DNA of 24,557 nucleotides from Planctomycetota bacterium (GTDB lineage Bacteria; Planctomycetota; Phycisphaerae; Sedimentisphaerales; SM23-30). A model generated the notes under the pieces. It searched no databases and was not told where the DNA came from. It saw nothing but the letters and a program-made list of their open reading frames with translations. Positions 10,267-18,515 of the stretch are shown piece by piece. The stretch is from assembly GCA_029573975.1 (NCBI GenBank), contig JAKQBU010000238.1, positions 1 to 24,557 on the forward strand, in the 5' to 3' direction. The position numbers and the translations under genes are program-made. Position 1 is the first letter of the stretch; every line of letters starts with the position of its first letter.

Positions 10267-11271
10267 ATGGCAACGGAAAAGAAGATGGGCCGCATCGGAT
10301 TATGGGTCATATCGATCTTCTGGGCTTTGGCCTTTTTGGCATTAGTATTCGGCGTGTTGGCTCATTTTTTCCAGTTGGCGGAGCGTTCCAGATTACTGGT
10401 GCTCCTTCAGGATATAGCCTGGCCCCTCGCTTCCTTTTTTGGTTTTACGGCCTTTAGTTTGAGTACCGTATGGATCCTGTACTATGTGGCGATTGTCAGC
10501 CGGAACAGCGAATCGATGGTGAACGATCTGCGTCGTTTGCTGGCGGGGCAGACCCAGAGTGAGGCGATTCTGACCCAGATCAACGAAAACCAGCTTCTCA
10601 GCGAGGCCGTCAAGGCGGTGGCCTTTCGGGAAAAGGACCGGGCGGTGGTGCAGGAGGCGATTCAGCAGGATATCCGGGTGGGCAACTGGGACAGTGCCCT
10701 GTATTTGATTCAGGTGCTGGACGAAAAGTTCAGTTGTCCGCAGGAGGCCCTGAAGCTGCGGGCGGAACTGGAGGAATACCGGAAAGCGACGATTCAGGAA
10801 AAAATTGACAAGGGGATCAAGCATATCGAATCGTTGTGGATGATTCACCATTATGAGGATGCCCAGAAGGAAGTGGAACTGCTGATGCGGATATACCCGC
10901 GGGAGGAGCGGGTGCAGGCACTGGAGGGAGAAACCGCCCGTCGCCAGCAGGGGCATAAGAAGGAGCTGCTGGCCCGCTGGGACAAGGCGGTGAAAAGCAA
11001 CGATGTGGAACAGGGGGTAGAACTGCTGAAGCTGCTGGATGAGTATTTGACGCCCACGGAAGCGGCGGCCCTGGAAGAATCGGCCCGGGGCGTTTTCCGG
11101 GCCAAGCTGCACAATATGGGCGTGCAGTTTTCCCTGTTTGTGACGGAACGGGAATGGAACAAGGCGCTGAAGCTGGGTAGAGAGATTATCGAAGAGTTCC
11201 CCAACAGCCGGATGGCCCAGGAAGTGCGGGATAAATTGCCGGTGCTGGAGCAGCGGGCGGGCAGTCAGTGA
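10267..11271 (+). CDS. Two-helix membrane protein with long helical/TPR-like C-terminal region
   Basis: 334 residues. The ATG at 10267 has an AAGGAGA ribosome site at 10254-10260. Two hydrophobic segments (about residues 12-34 and 51-76) form a membrane hairpin. The remaining ~250 residues are charged and helical. They have TPR-like helix pairs (NWDSALYLIQVLDEKF; HYEDAQKEVELLMRIYPRE; EWNKALKLGREIIEEFPNS), a pattern that usually mediates protein-protein contacts. With both termini on one side, the helical part would be cytoplasmic, but topology is inferred only. The gene starts 53 nt after the giant gene with no clear promoter or terminator between, so the two may be co-transcribed. I do not recognise a named family. 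A role as an assembly scaffold is possible but unproven. Confidence 0.8.
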   Translation: MATEKKMGRIGLWVISIFWALAFLALVFGVLAHFFQLAERSRLLVLLQDIAWPLASFFGFTAFSLSTVWILYYVAIVSRNSESMVNDLRRLLAGQTQSEAILTQINENQLLSEAVKAVAFREKDRAVVQEAIQQDIRVGNWDSALYLIQVLDEKFSCPQEALKLRAELEEYRKATIQEKIDKGIKHIESLWMIHHYEDAQKEVELLMRIYPREERVQALEGETARRQQGHKKELLARWDKAVKSNDVEQGVELLKLLDEYLTPTEAAALEESARGVFRAKLHNMGVQFSLFVTEREWNKALKLGREIIEEFPNSRMAQEVRDKLPVLEQRAGSQ

Positions 11272-11299
11272 TTGACGGCGGAAAAAAGGGCGTTATAAT
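11272..11299 (+). promoter_or_regulatory. Sigma70-type promoter for the HEAT-repeat gene
   Basis: TTGACG at 11272-11277 and a perfect TATAAT at 11294-11299 are separated by 16 nt. They begin right after the stop codon of the upstream gene. The expected transcript start near 11306 leaves a ~70-nt leader before the ATG at 11376. Confidence 0.6.
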
Positions 11300-11375
11300 T
11301 AGTTGAAAAAGCAGGAAATACGTTTTTGAATAAATATTGGCAAAAAAAACGAATCGAGTAAGCGGAGGCTCAAAC

Positions 11376-13583
11376 ATGGGCAAACAATGTGGTAGATGGA
11401 TAGTGGCAGCGGCTCTGATCATGGCGGTGTGCGTGAGCACGCCCGCGGTTTTGGCCCAGCCGGCAGAGAAAGATCCCGGGGATCAGGTCCGCCAGAACTG
11501 GGATGAGCTGATGCATTATTCCCTGATCGGACGGCTGGACCTGGCCAAAGAATTCGGTGAGGCCCTGATCGCATCGAATCCGGATCCCGTCCATCTGCTC
11601 TCGCTGGCGGAAAGCGAGCGTTATACCGATAGTTATCGCAATCTCACGACGCTCCAGAAAAATCCGGAACTGGCGGAAATGGCGGGGAAGATCCTCAAAC
11701 TGCTGGAAGACGGGCGGTTCCAGCAGCGCACGGATTTCCAGCGAATCGCCGTCGATGTTAAGCGGCTTTCCGATACGACCCGCGCCCGCATGTTAGCGCT
11801 GAAGCGGCTGCAGGATTCGGGCGAATGGGCGATCCCGGTGATGGTCCAGGCCCTGCGGGATGCGGCCCGCGGCGAGGAATATGCCAATATCAAATGGGCC
11901 TTGCCCCAGATCGGCAATGCGGCGGTAAATCCGCTGGTAGTGGTTTTGCAGCAGTGCCCGGAATTGAGTATCAAATTGATCGTTTTGGATGCCCTGGGCA
12001 AAATCGGCTATCCGGCGGCGCTACCCTATATCCGCGAAGTGGTCGAAGATGAAAAAGCCAGTCCGGAGCTGAAGGCGGCAGCGGTTTCGGCGATGGGGCG
12101 CATCCTGGGCGCCGGGAATGCCAGTGCCGTTCCCGCCTCCATTTTATTCGAGCGGCTGGCACGGGATTATTATCAGCATCTGCCCTCGCTGCAGGTGCCG
12201 GAAAATCAGGAAAAGGCCAATGTCTGGTTCTGGAAGGATGAAGGCGGGTTGTATTTTGAGCCGGTGCCGAGTGGGGCTTTCGACGAATTGATGACCATGC
12301 GGTGCTGCGAGCAGTCACTGCGGCTGGATCCGGCGCTGGGGACTACGATTTCGCTGTGGCTGTCGGCGTTTTTCCGTCTGGAAGCGGAAGGATTTCAGCA
12401 GCCGGAGTATTTCGGAGCCGGCCATGCCGATGCCGATACCTATGCCTTGACCGCCGGTCCGGAGTACCTTCATCGGGTGCTGGCCCTGGCCCTGGAGCAT
12501 CGCAACCGCCCGGTGGCCCTGCAGGCGATTCGGGCCTTGCAGCGGAATTCCGGGCAGAAATCCCTGCTGCTGGAACTGGAGTCCCAGCAGCCGCTGATCA
12601 AGGCCATCAACTATCCGGATCGGGAAGTGCGTTTCAGCGCCGCTCTAACGCTGGGCAAAGCCGATCCCCAGGCGAATTTCCAGCATAGCGAGATGGTGAT
12701 TCCGATTATCGCCGAGGCGCTCCTTCAGAAAGGGCAAAAGTACGCGATCCTGGTGGATGAAAGACAGGAGCGGCGAAATGGTTTGGCGGCTTCTCTGGGT
12801 GCGACCGGATTTTTTGCCGAGGTGATCCAGGGAGAAAATTTTGCCGCCACGATGGAGCAGGCTGGCGGTTTGCCGGGCTTTGACTTGATTATTCTGTCGC
12901 AAACGATCCAGAATCCCAATCTGTCGGCGGCCATGGAAACCATCCGGAAAAATTATCATCTGGCCTTTACTCCCACGATCGTGCTTTCGGACAGCGGGGA
13001 CCTTGCCCCGGTACGAAAGAGCCTGGAAGGCGATTCCTTCGTGGAGGTGGTTCTGGATACGACACCTGCCGAGGAACTGGCGGCCCTGGTTCCGGCGATT
13101 CTGGCCCGCAATCAAGCGCAGTTGTTCAGCAGCGAACTGGCCGATGCCTACGCCCAGAATGCGGCGGATACGCTGCTGCATCTGGCAACGGTCCGGAATC
13201 CGGTTTTGGACGTGATGAAGGCGGAACCGGCGCTGCTGGCGGCCATTTCGGATGTGCGGAAGCCGATTCAGGAAACCGCCACCCGGACGCTGGCCCAACT
13301 GGATTCGCTGGCAGCGCAGCGGGCCGTGGCGTCGTTGGCGCTGAACGAACAGGTAGAAATCCCGGTGCGTCTGATGGCATTTCGCGCTTTGGCCACCTCT
13401 GCCAAGATGCATGGAAATTTGCTTCTGACCGAGCAGGTCAGTGCGATGTATGCCATCGTCAATTCTCTGGAAGCGAATGTCGAATTGCGGAATCTGGCGG
13501 CGGAAGCCTATGGCTCGCTGAATTTACCCAGCGTGACCATCAGCCAGTTGATTCTGAATCAGGCCCGCAGCGGCTCCCGCTAA
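11376..13583 (+). CDS. Exported HEAT-repeat protein with an embedded receiver-like domain
   Basis: 735 residues. I chose the ATG at 11376 because GGAGG at 11364-11368 precedes it by 7 nt and the N-terminus is then a textbook signal peptide (basic start, hydrophobic core about residues 8-21, likely cleavage after AVLA at residue 27). An in-frame TTG at 11337 lacks both. HEAT-like helix pairs are visible at about residues 130-245 (TTRARMLALKRLQDSGEWAI, SIKLIVLDALGKIGYPAALP, ELKAAAVSAMGRIL), 365-450 (VALQAIRALQ, EVRFSAALTLGKADP) and 585-725. Residues about 455-578 interrupt them with an alpha/beta segment resembling a response-regulator receiver. Strand 3 there reads FDLIILSQT, with Ser508 where the phospho-accepting Asp would be. 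HEAT arrays bind partner proteins; the partner here is unknown. The gene follows its own promoter and precedes the type II secretion operon. Confidence 0.8.
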   Translation: MGKQCGRWIVAAALIMAVCVSTPAVLAQPAEKDPGDQVRQNWDELMHYSLIGRLDLAKEFGEALIASNPDPVHLLSLAESERYTDSYRNLTTLQKNPELAEMAGKILKLLEDGRFQQRTDFQRIAVDVKRLSDTTRARMLALKRLQDSGEWAIPVMVQALRDAARGEEYANIKWALPQIGNAAVNPLVVVLQQCPELSIKLIVLDALGKIGYPAALPYIREVVEDEKASPELKAAAVSAMGRILGAGNASAVPASILFERLARDYYQHLPSLQVPENQEKANVWFWKDEGGLYFEPVPSGAFDELMTMRCCEQSLRLDPALGTTISLWLSAFFRLEAEGFQQPEYFGAGHADADTYALTAGPEYLHRVLALALEHRNRPVALQAIRALQRNSGQKSLLLELESQQPLIKAINYPDREVRFSAALTLGKADPQANFQHSEMVIPIIAEALLQKGQKYAILVDERQERRNGLAASLGATGFFAEVIQGENFAATMEQAGGLPGFDLIILSQTIQNPNLSAAMETIRKNYHLAFTPTIVLSDSGDLAPVRKSLEGDSFVEVVLDTTPAEELAALVPAILARNQAQLFSSELADAYAQNAADTLLHLATVRNPVLDVMKAEPALLAAISDVRKPIQETATRTLAQLDSLAAQRAVASLALNEQVEIPVRLMAFRALATSAKMHGNLLLTEQVSAMYAIVNSLEANVELRNLAAEAYGSLNLPSVTISQLILNQARSGSR

Positions 13584-13700
13584 GAAAAAAATCGACAACG
13601 CAAAATAGCAGCTTGTAGTGCAAAACGGCTATATCGTCTGTTTTTTTCCAACATAGGGTCTGGAAAATGGTCTGATAGAGAAGAAGGCAGCGGCAGGGGG

Positions 13701-13724
13701 GCGGCGGCGAGCCGCGGTCTTTTG
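13701..13724 (+). other. GC-rich stem-loop with short T-run between the HEAT gene and gspF
   Basis: GCGGC (13701-13705) can pair with GCCGC (13711-13715) across a 5-nt loop, followed by GGTCTTTTGT. It could be a weak terminator of the HEAT transcript or structure in the gspF leader. The T-run is short and interrupted. The rest of the 175-nt gap (13584-13758) shows no convincing promoter. Confidence 0.25.
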
Positions 13725-13731
13725 TAAGTGT

Positions 13732-13742
13732 TTGTCAGACAA
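13732..13742. promoter_or_regulatory. Short perfect palindrome upstream of gspF
   Basis: TTGTC-A-GACAA is an 11-nt perfect palindrome ending 16 nt before the gspF start codon. Its position would suit an operator, but a palindrome of this size can also occur by chance. Confidence 0.25.
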
Positions 13743-13758
13743 CGCAATAGGTTGATTT

Positions 13759-14982
13759 ATGCCCATATATCAATACAAGGCTATGGATCGGATGGGGCAG
13801 GCGGTGCAGGGACAGATCGAGGCGGCCACCCAGCAGAGCGCGATAGCGGTTTTGGCGGAAAAGGGCCATTTTGTCGAAGAGATTGTGCCGCGGGTCTATA
13901 CGTCCGCTACGGCGAAGCCCCGCCAGAAGGGATTCAAACTTCGATTATCGGATAAGGATTTATCGGAATTTATTTTGCAATTTGCCACGGCCCTGCAATC
14001 GCAATTGCCGCTGATTACCGCTTTGCAGGTAATCAGCCAGCAGAATCCCAGCCCCAAAGTAAAAAGTCTGGTGGCCGGTTTGACCGAAATGATTACCTCC
14101 GGGCGGTCCCTTTCCGAGTCGATGGCCCGCTATCCGCGCATATTCGATAATCTTCATCTCTCGATGGTGGCGGCGGGCGAGGCCAGCGGCACACTGCCGC
14201 AAACCATGGGACAAATGGCCAAATGGCTCGAACGGGAGCTGGAGATTAAAAATAATGTTCTGACGGCGGCGCTGTATCCGGCGTTTGTGCTGAGCCTGGG
14301 ATTGATTTCGGTGGTGATCGTGGTAACCTGGATTTTGCCGCAGATTCTTTATACGCTGGCGGGGGATGTCAGCCAACTGCCCTGGCCGACCCGGGCGACC
14401 CTGGCCCTCAGCGGTTTTCTGAAACACTATGGCCTGGTGCTGGCAGGGGCGGGGATTGTGGGAGCTTTTCTGGTGAAACGCTGGAAAAAAACCGCTATCG
14501 GCAAATACACCTGGGATCGGCTGAAATTGATGATTCCGGTCTTTCAGGGGGTGCAGCGGAAATGGGCGGTATCTCGTTTTGCCCGGACGCTGGGAACCCT
14601 GATGCAGGAGGGGATCAATATTCTGGAGGCCCTGCAGATCGTGCGGGATACCCTGGGAAACGAGGTGCTTGCCCAGGATATCGACAAACTGGCCGCCCAG
14701 GTTCGTACCGGTTCGAGTCTGTCCCAGCCGCTGGTACAAAGCGGCCGGTTTCCGCCTTTGCTCATTCAGATCGTTTCGGTAGGGGAAGAAACCGGATCGC
14801 TGGCGCCCCTGCTGCTGGGGGCGGCAGATGCCTTTGACCGCGATACGCAAACCGCGGTGAAACGGTTTATGGCACTGTTCCCCGCCGTGCTGATTTTGCT
14901 GCTGGCGCTGGTGGTCGGATTTATCGTGGCGGCAACCCTGCTGCCGATTGTTCAGATTGAAACGGCGATTCCGGGGTTGTAA
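13759..14982 (+). CDS. gspF: Type II secretion system inner-membrane platform protein GspF
   Basis: 407 residues, the normal length for GspF/PilC. The N-terminus (MPIYQYKAMDRMGQAVQGQ) is the family's characteristic opening. Two T2SSF domains follow, each with a helical bundle (ISQQNPSPKVKSLVAGLTEM... ; LMQEGINILEALQIV...LAAQVRTGSSLSQPL). Hydrophobic segments sit near residues 170-195, about 218-235 and at the C-terminus (ALFPAVLILLLALVVGFIVA). GspF is the polytopic platform that couples the cytoplasmic ATPase GspE to pseudopilus assembly. It is first in a tight gspFGHIJK run. The ribosome site is weak (AGG near 13749). It could equally be called PilC, but the following GspG/GspK partners favour type II secretion. 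Confidence 0.95.
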   Translation: MPIYQYKAMDRMGQAVQGQIEAATQQSAIAVLAEKGHFVEEIVPRVYTSATAKPRQKGFKLRLSDKDLSEFILQFATALQSQLPLITALQVISQQNPSPKVKSLVAGLTEMITSGRSLSESMARYPRIFDNLHLSMVAAGEASGTLPQTMGQMAKWLERELEIKNNVLTAALYPAFVLSLGLISVVIVVTWILPQILYTLAGDVSQLPWPTRATLALSGFLKHYGLVLAGAGIVGAFLVKRWKKTAIGKYTWDRLKLMIPVFQGVQRKWAVSRFARTLGTLMQEGINILEALQIVRDTLGNEVLAQDIDKLAAQVRTGSSLSQPLVQSGRFPPLLIQIVSVGEETGSLAPLLLGAADAFDRDTQTAVKRFMALFPAVLILLLALVVGFIVAATLLPIVQIETAIPGL

Positions 14983-15007
14983 CCGGAGAAACAAGGAAAG
15001 GATAACT

Positions 15008-15448
15008 ATGCCATTCAATAGCAGATTTCGGCCCCGGGGGCCGGCGGTTTCCCGCGGATTTACCATCATCGAAGTCCTGGTGGTGATATTGCTGATCAGT
15101 GTGCTGGCGGTTTTCATGGTGCCCCGGTATCTGGACCGGGTGGAAGGGGCCAAGTATAAGGCCGCCAAGTCGCAAATCGCGCTGCTGGAACAAAATCTCA
15201 GCGCCTATTATATGGATTGCGGTTCCTATCCGGCGGATTTGGCCGCCTTGCGGTCTGCACCGGCCAGTCTGACGGGCAAATGGCACGGGCCGTACGGCAA
15301 GGAAAGTGATTTTATCGATCCGTGGGGGAATGCTTTCAAGTATGTTTATCCGGGGACGAAAAATCCGTCCAGTTTTGATATTGTTTGTTATGGCAGTGAC
15401 GGCCAGCCGGGTGGAGATGAGTATGCCGCCGATATCACCAATGACTGA
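15008..15448 (+). CDS. gspG: Type II secretion major pseudopilin GspG
   Basis: 146 residues from the ATG at 15008, which follows AAGGAAAGG at 14993-15001; an open upstream extension has no ribosome site and overlaps gspF. The type III signal peptide SRGFTIIEVLVV gives prepilin-peptidase cleavage between Gly17 and Phe18, with the conserved Glu at +5 (residue 22), then a long hydrophobic helix. The C-terminal half has the GspG pattern (YYMDCGSYPADLAALRSAP, a GPYGKESDFIDPWGNAFKYVYPG segment, then SFDIVCYGSDGQPGGDEY). The acidic C-terminal loop is the calcium-binding site of the family. GspG builds the shaft of the periplasmic pseudopilus. It lies 25 nt after gspF and overlaps gspH. Confidence 0.95.
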   Translation: MPFNSRFRPRGPAVSRGFTIIEVLVVILLISVLAVFMVPRYLDRVEGAKYKAAKSQIALLEQNLSAYYMDCGSYPADLAALRSAPASLTGKWHGPYGKESDFIDPWGNAFKYVYPGTKNPSSFDIVCYGSDGQPGGDEYAADITND

Positions 15449-16031
15449 CAGGGCTGTCGATCCGATGCGGAAGAGCGGCGGCGCCGGGGGATTTACGGTA
15501 CTGGAAGTTCTGGTGATCATGACCCTGATCGCTTTGGCCAGTACGATTTCCGCCCTTCATATTTATCGAAGCCTGGACAGTGTTTCTTTATACGGGGCGG
15601 CCAAAAAGCTGCTTTATACCGTCCGGTATGCCCGTCTGCTGGCGGTGGAAAATCATCAGAGTTGTGTCCTGCACATTGACCTGGAGGAAAATTCGTATTA
15701 TCTCAGCGTCCAGAAGCCCGGAATCCCCGTGGAAAACCAGGATCAGCCCCCGCCCCCTCTGGTGGTCAGCAATCTCTATGTCAGTCCGACCCGGCTGCCC
15801 GAACAGGTCCGGTTTGAAAAAGTACAGGTGGAAGGATCTGCACCGGCGGAGAAGGGCGAAGTGAAAATTCATTACCGGGAGGACGGCCGCGTTCAGGCCG
15901 CCTGGATCCAGGTGGCAAACCCGGAAAGAACCTATACCATATTGCTGAACCCGTTTACCGCCCGGGCGGAACTGCACGCGGAAAAAATCGATACGCTGCC
16001 GGTGGATACCGTCGATCTGGATAAAAAGTAG
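15423..16031 (+). CDS. gspH: Minor pseudopilin, GspH-like
   Basis: 202 residues from the ATG at 15423, chosen because GGAG (15413-15416) sits 6 nt upstream; ATGs at 15441 and 15465 are possible alternatives. The prepilin signal GGAGGFTVLEVLVIMTLIAL predicts cleavage between Gly23 and Phe24, with Glu at +5. The globular part (SLYGAAKKLLYTVRYARLLAVE, then a beta-rich region) matches the GspH/FimT arrangement, in which a helix is followed by beta-strands. It reads in another frame from gspG and overlaps its end by 26 nt, implying translational coupling. GspH is part of the pseudopilus tip. The assignment as H rather than another minor pilin rests on operon order and the VRYARLLAVE helix. Confidence 0.85.
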   Translation: MPPISPMTDRAVDPMRKSGGAGGFTVLEVLVIMTLIALASTISALHIYRSLDSVSLYGAAKKLLYTVRYARLLAVENHQSCVLHIDLEENSYYLSVQKPGIPVENQDQPPPPLVVSNLYVSPTRLPEQVRFEKVQVEGSAPAEKGEVKIHYREDGRVQAAWIQVANPERTYTILLNPFTARAELHAEKIDTLPVDTVDLDKK

Positions 16032-16080
16032 AGTTTCCGGCAGCGGGATGCCGCTTGACGGGCCGATGAGGTGCTTGAAA

Positions 16081-16455
16081 ATGGTGAAAATTCGAAAAAG
16101 CGGCTTTACCTTGATAGAAGCCCTGGCCGGCAGCCTGATTTTCGCGATCGGCGCGGTGGTGATTTGCGGGCTGAGCCATCGCTGTGTCGTCAATAACGTG
16201 CGGGGGCAGGAATATGAGCAGGCCTGGCGGCTGCTGGACGAATGTCTGGATAAGGCCTCGTCCCAGCGGCGCACCCTGATGGAAAAAGAAAAAACCGAAG
16301 GGGATTTTCCGGGTACGCAGCCCCCGTACCACTATACGCTGGCGGTGGAGCCGGCGGATATCGCCCAGGTGTATCGGGTCACGGCGGAGGTGCACTGGCT
16401 GGTTGCCGGCCAGCGCTATTCGGTCAAAGCCCAAACCCTGCTGTCGGACCGATAA
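16081..16455 (+). CDS. gspI: Minor pseudopilin, GspI-like
   Basis: 124 residues from the ATG at 16081, preceded by GAGGTG at 16068-16073; ATGs at 16048 and 16066 would only lengthen the leader. The prepilin signal MVKIRKSGFTLIEALAGSLI gives cleavage between Gly8 and Phe9, with Glu at +5. The short globular domain (VRGQEYEQAWRLLDECLDKA...; YRVTAEVHWLVAGQRYSVKAQTLL) has the size and terminal beta-strands of GspI. GspI nucleates the I-J-K tip complex of the pseudopilus. It sits between gspH and gspJ, as expected for this operon. Confidence 0.85.
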   Translation: MVKIRKSGFTLIEALAGSLIFAIGAVVICGLSHRCVVNNVRGQEYEQAWRLLDECLDKASSQRRTLMEKEKTEGDFPGTQPPYHYTLAVEPADIAQVYRVTAEVHWLVAGQRYSVKAQTLLSDR

Positions 16456-16482
16456 GCAGGAGGAACCGCGCGGAACGCAGCT

Positions 16483-17142
16483 ATGGCAAAATCAAGAACA
16501 AACAGGCCGGCTTTTACGCTGGTGGAATTGCTGCTGGCGACGCTGATCGGGACGCTGGTGATTCTGGTAGCGCTGGCGGCCTTTCGCAGCGTGATTGTCA
16601 GCCGGCAGGCCGTCCAGAATCATACGGAAGTGATTGCCAACGGGCGGATTGCCATGCGGCAGATCCGGGAAGACTTGTCCAATTTTTATCGTTCTCCGGT
16701 TCCGGGTGTAATGCGCCTGGTGGGGGAGCAGCATTTTATGGCCAGCCAATCCGCGGATACATTGCGGTTCTATGCCGTGTCCGACCGGATGCTGCCGGAG
16801 CGGGACGAACAGGGGGATGTGTATGAAGTCGAATATGGGATCTATACCGATGAGAAAACCCAAACCCGCTATCTGGGGCGGCGCTGTGCGATGGTCAAGG
16901 ATCCCCTGCAGGGAAATGCCAAAGGGATTTTGTCGGCGCTTGCCCTGGATATCCAGGAATTGAAATTTGAATATTATGACAGCCGGGAATGGAAACCGCA
17001 GTGGGAAGAAGCCGGCCGGGTGCCGCAATGGGTGCGGGTGAGCATGACCTTTCGTCATCCGCAGCAGACGGATCGGCAAGCCCGGTTCAGCCAGGTGATT
17101 TCCCTGGAGCCTCTGCCGGTCCTATTTTCGCAGGAAGGATAA
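16483..17142 (+). CDS. gspJ: Minor pseudopilin GspJ
   Basis: 219 residues. The prepilin signal RPAFTLVELLLATLIGTLVI has Glu at +5 (residue 15) but Ala10, not Gly, at -1 of the predicted cleavage site. The body shows the GspJ pattern of an N-terminal helix with IRMQ-type continuation (NGRIAMRQIREDLSNFY), then LRFYAVSD, YEVEYGIY, LGRRCAMVKDP, LALDIQELKFEYYDS and a final beta-strand VSMTFRHP. GspJ joins GspI and GspK at the pseudopilus tip. An AGGAGG lies 19 nt upstream, too far to be ideal, and GGAA at 16472-16475 is nearer. The gene ends 4 nt before gspK. Confidence 0.9.
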   Translation: MAKSRTNRPAFTLVELLLATLIGTLVILVALAAFRSVIVSRQAVQNHTEVIANGRIAMRQIREDLSNFYRSPVPGVMRLVGEQHFMASQSADTLRFYAVSDRMLPERDEQGDVYEVEYGIYTDEKTQTRYLGRRCAMVKDPLQGNAKGILSALALDIQELKFEYYDSREWKPQWEEAGRVPQWVRVSMTFRHPQQTDRQARFSQVISLEPLPVLFSQEG

Positions 17143-17146
17143 CCTC

Positions 17147-18496
17147 ATGGCGGTTTTGGTATCTGCCCTTTCGCCTCGTCCGGCCCGCCGTTGTGCGGCG
17201 ATGGCCCTGGTTCTGGTTTTATGGGTATTGGTCATTTTAACGGTTCTGATTGTGGCTATGGCGCAAAATACCCGTTTGGAAAATGCCATTCGGATGGCGG
17301 CGGGGGACCGGGTGGTAGCCCGCTGGGCCGCCCGTGCGGGGATTCATCAGGGACTGGGGCTTTTGCGGCAGGATGGCGGTACTACCGATTGTCTGTACGA
17401 TAGCTGGTATGAAAATCCGGGCCGGTTTAAGGAGGTTCCCTTGTCCTCGGCCTCTTTTACGGTTTTGGCGGATCGGTTTAAACTAAATCATGAATTTTCC
17501 TATGGCCTTGAGGATGAAGCGGGAAAAGTAAATTTGAATACCGCCGGGCGCGAGGCGATTTTAGCGCTGCCGGAAATGAATGAGACCATCGTGGCGGCGC
17601 TCCTGGCATGGCGGAATACCCGCCGGGTATCGGGAGGGGAAACGGATTCCCCGACCCTCCAGACGATTGTGGAATCGGCCCTCCAGATACCGTCCCTCAC
17701 TTCCTTTTTAACCATCCGGGAGGCCGGTCTGCTGCCGGAAGTGAATCGGAAAATTCTGTATGGGGAGGATACCAACCGCAATGGAGTTTTGGAAAATAAT
17801 GAAAACGACGGAGACCGGATGGACCCGCCCGACAACGAAGACAGCCGGCTGGATCGCGGGCTTCTGGCCTATGTCACGGTATATTCCTACGATCGGAATC
17901 GGGACGGCAAGGGCCGCAAACGCATCAATATCAATACGGCTCCCCTGGCGGTGCTGGAGACCGAACTGGAACTCAGTTATCCGCACGCCTTGTGGATTCT
18001 GGAAAACCGGGTGGTAAAAATGAAAAGCATCGCCGGCCTGCTGGCGGTGGAAAAAGCTCCGGAGCAGGGGGCCGCCTTGGCCGGTGGGACAGAGGAAGCG
18101 GAGCCGCTGGATCTTCAGACCTTTCGCCGCATCGCCGACCGGATTACGGTGACGGATGAGGACCGGATCCCCGGCCGCATCAATATCAATACTGCCGGGA
18201 AGGCCGTTTTGCAGACGCTGCCGGGGATTACCGAACCCCTGGCCATCAATATTGTGGAAGCCCGAACGGCTCTGTCCGAAGGTTATACCAGTATTGCCGA
18301 ATTGCTGCTGGTGCCCGGCATCACCATCGATCTGTTTATGGATATCGCGGAACTGATTACGGTTCGCAGCAATGTATTTACCATTCGCAGTTGTGGCAAG
18401 GCGGAACGGACCGGCATTCAGCATACGGTGGAAGCGGTCGTGGACCGCGGGCAGGATCCGCCGATGGTGCTCTACTGGAAAGAAAACGATTACTGA
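17147..18496 (+). CDS. gspK: Type II secretion minor pseudopilin GspK
   Basis: 449 residues, longer than the ~330 of enteric GspK. AGGAAGGA at 17132-17139 is 7 nt before the ATG. The N-terminal helix (AAMALVLVLWVLVILTVLIV) lacks the +5 Glu, which is usual for GspK, the terminal tip subunit. Three helix-hairpin-helix-like motifs appear: VNLNTAGREAILALPEM (about residues 128-145), ININTAPLAVLETE (about 260) and ININTAGKAVLQTLPGI (about 345). An acidic insert near residues 206-230 (DTNRNGVLENNEND) resembles an EF-hand loop and may bind calcium. GspK caps the pseudopilus with GspI and GspJ and may contact substrates. It is the last gene of the operon and converges on the minus-strand phosphodiesterase 19 nt away. 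Confidence 0.93.
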   Translation: MAVLVSALSPRPARRCAAMALVLVLWVLVILTVLIVAMAQNTRLENAIRMAAGDRVVARWAARAGIHQGLGLLRQDGGTTDCLYDSWYENPGRFKEVPLSSASFTVLADRFKLNHEFSYGLEDEAGKVNLNTAGREAILALPEMNETIVAALLAWRNTRRVSGGETDSPTLQTIVESALQIPSLTSFLTIREAGLLPEVNRKILYGEDTNRNGVLENNENDGDRMDPPDNEDSRLDRGLLAYVTVYSYDRNRDGKGRKRININTAPLAVLETELELSYPHALWILENRVVKMKSIAGLLAVEKAPEQGAALAGGTEEAEPLDLQTFRRIADRITVTDEDRIPGRININTAGKAVLQTLPGITEPLAINIVEARTALSEGYTSIAELLLVPGITIDLFMDIAELITVRSNVFTIRSCGKAERTGIQHTVEAVVDRGQDPPMVLYWKENDY

Positions 18497-18515
18497 AGAT
18501 GTAACTCAATGCCGG

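Noticed and set aside
13644..13667. Stem-loop TTTTCCA/TGGAAAA downstream of the HEAT gene
   Set aside because: It is A+T-rich, with a 10-nt loop and no following T-run. It could be chance, so it is not listed as a terminator.
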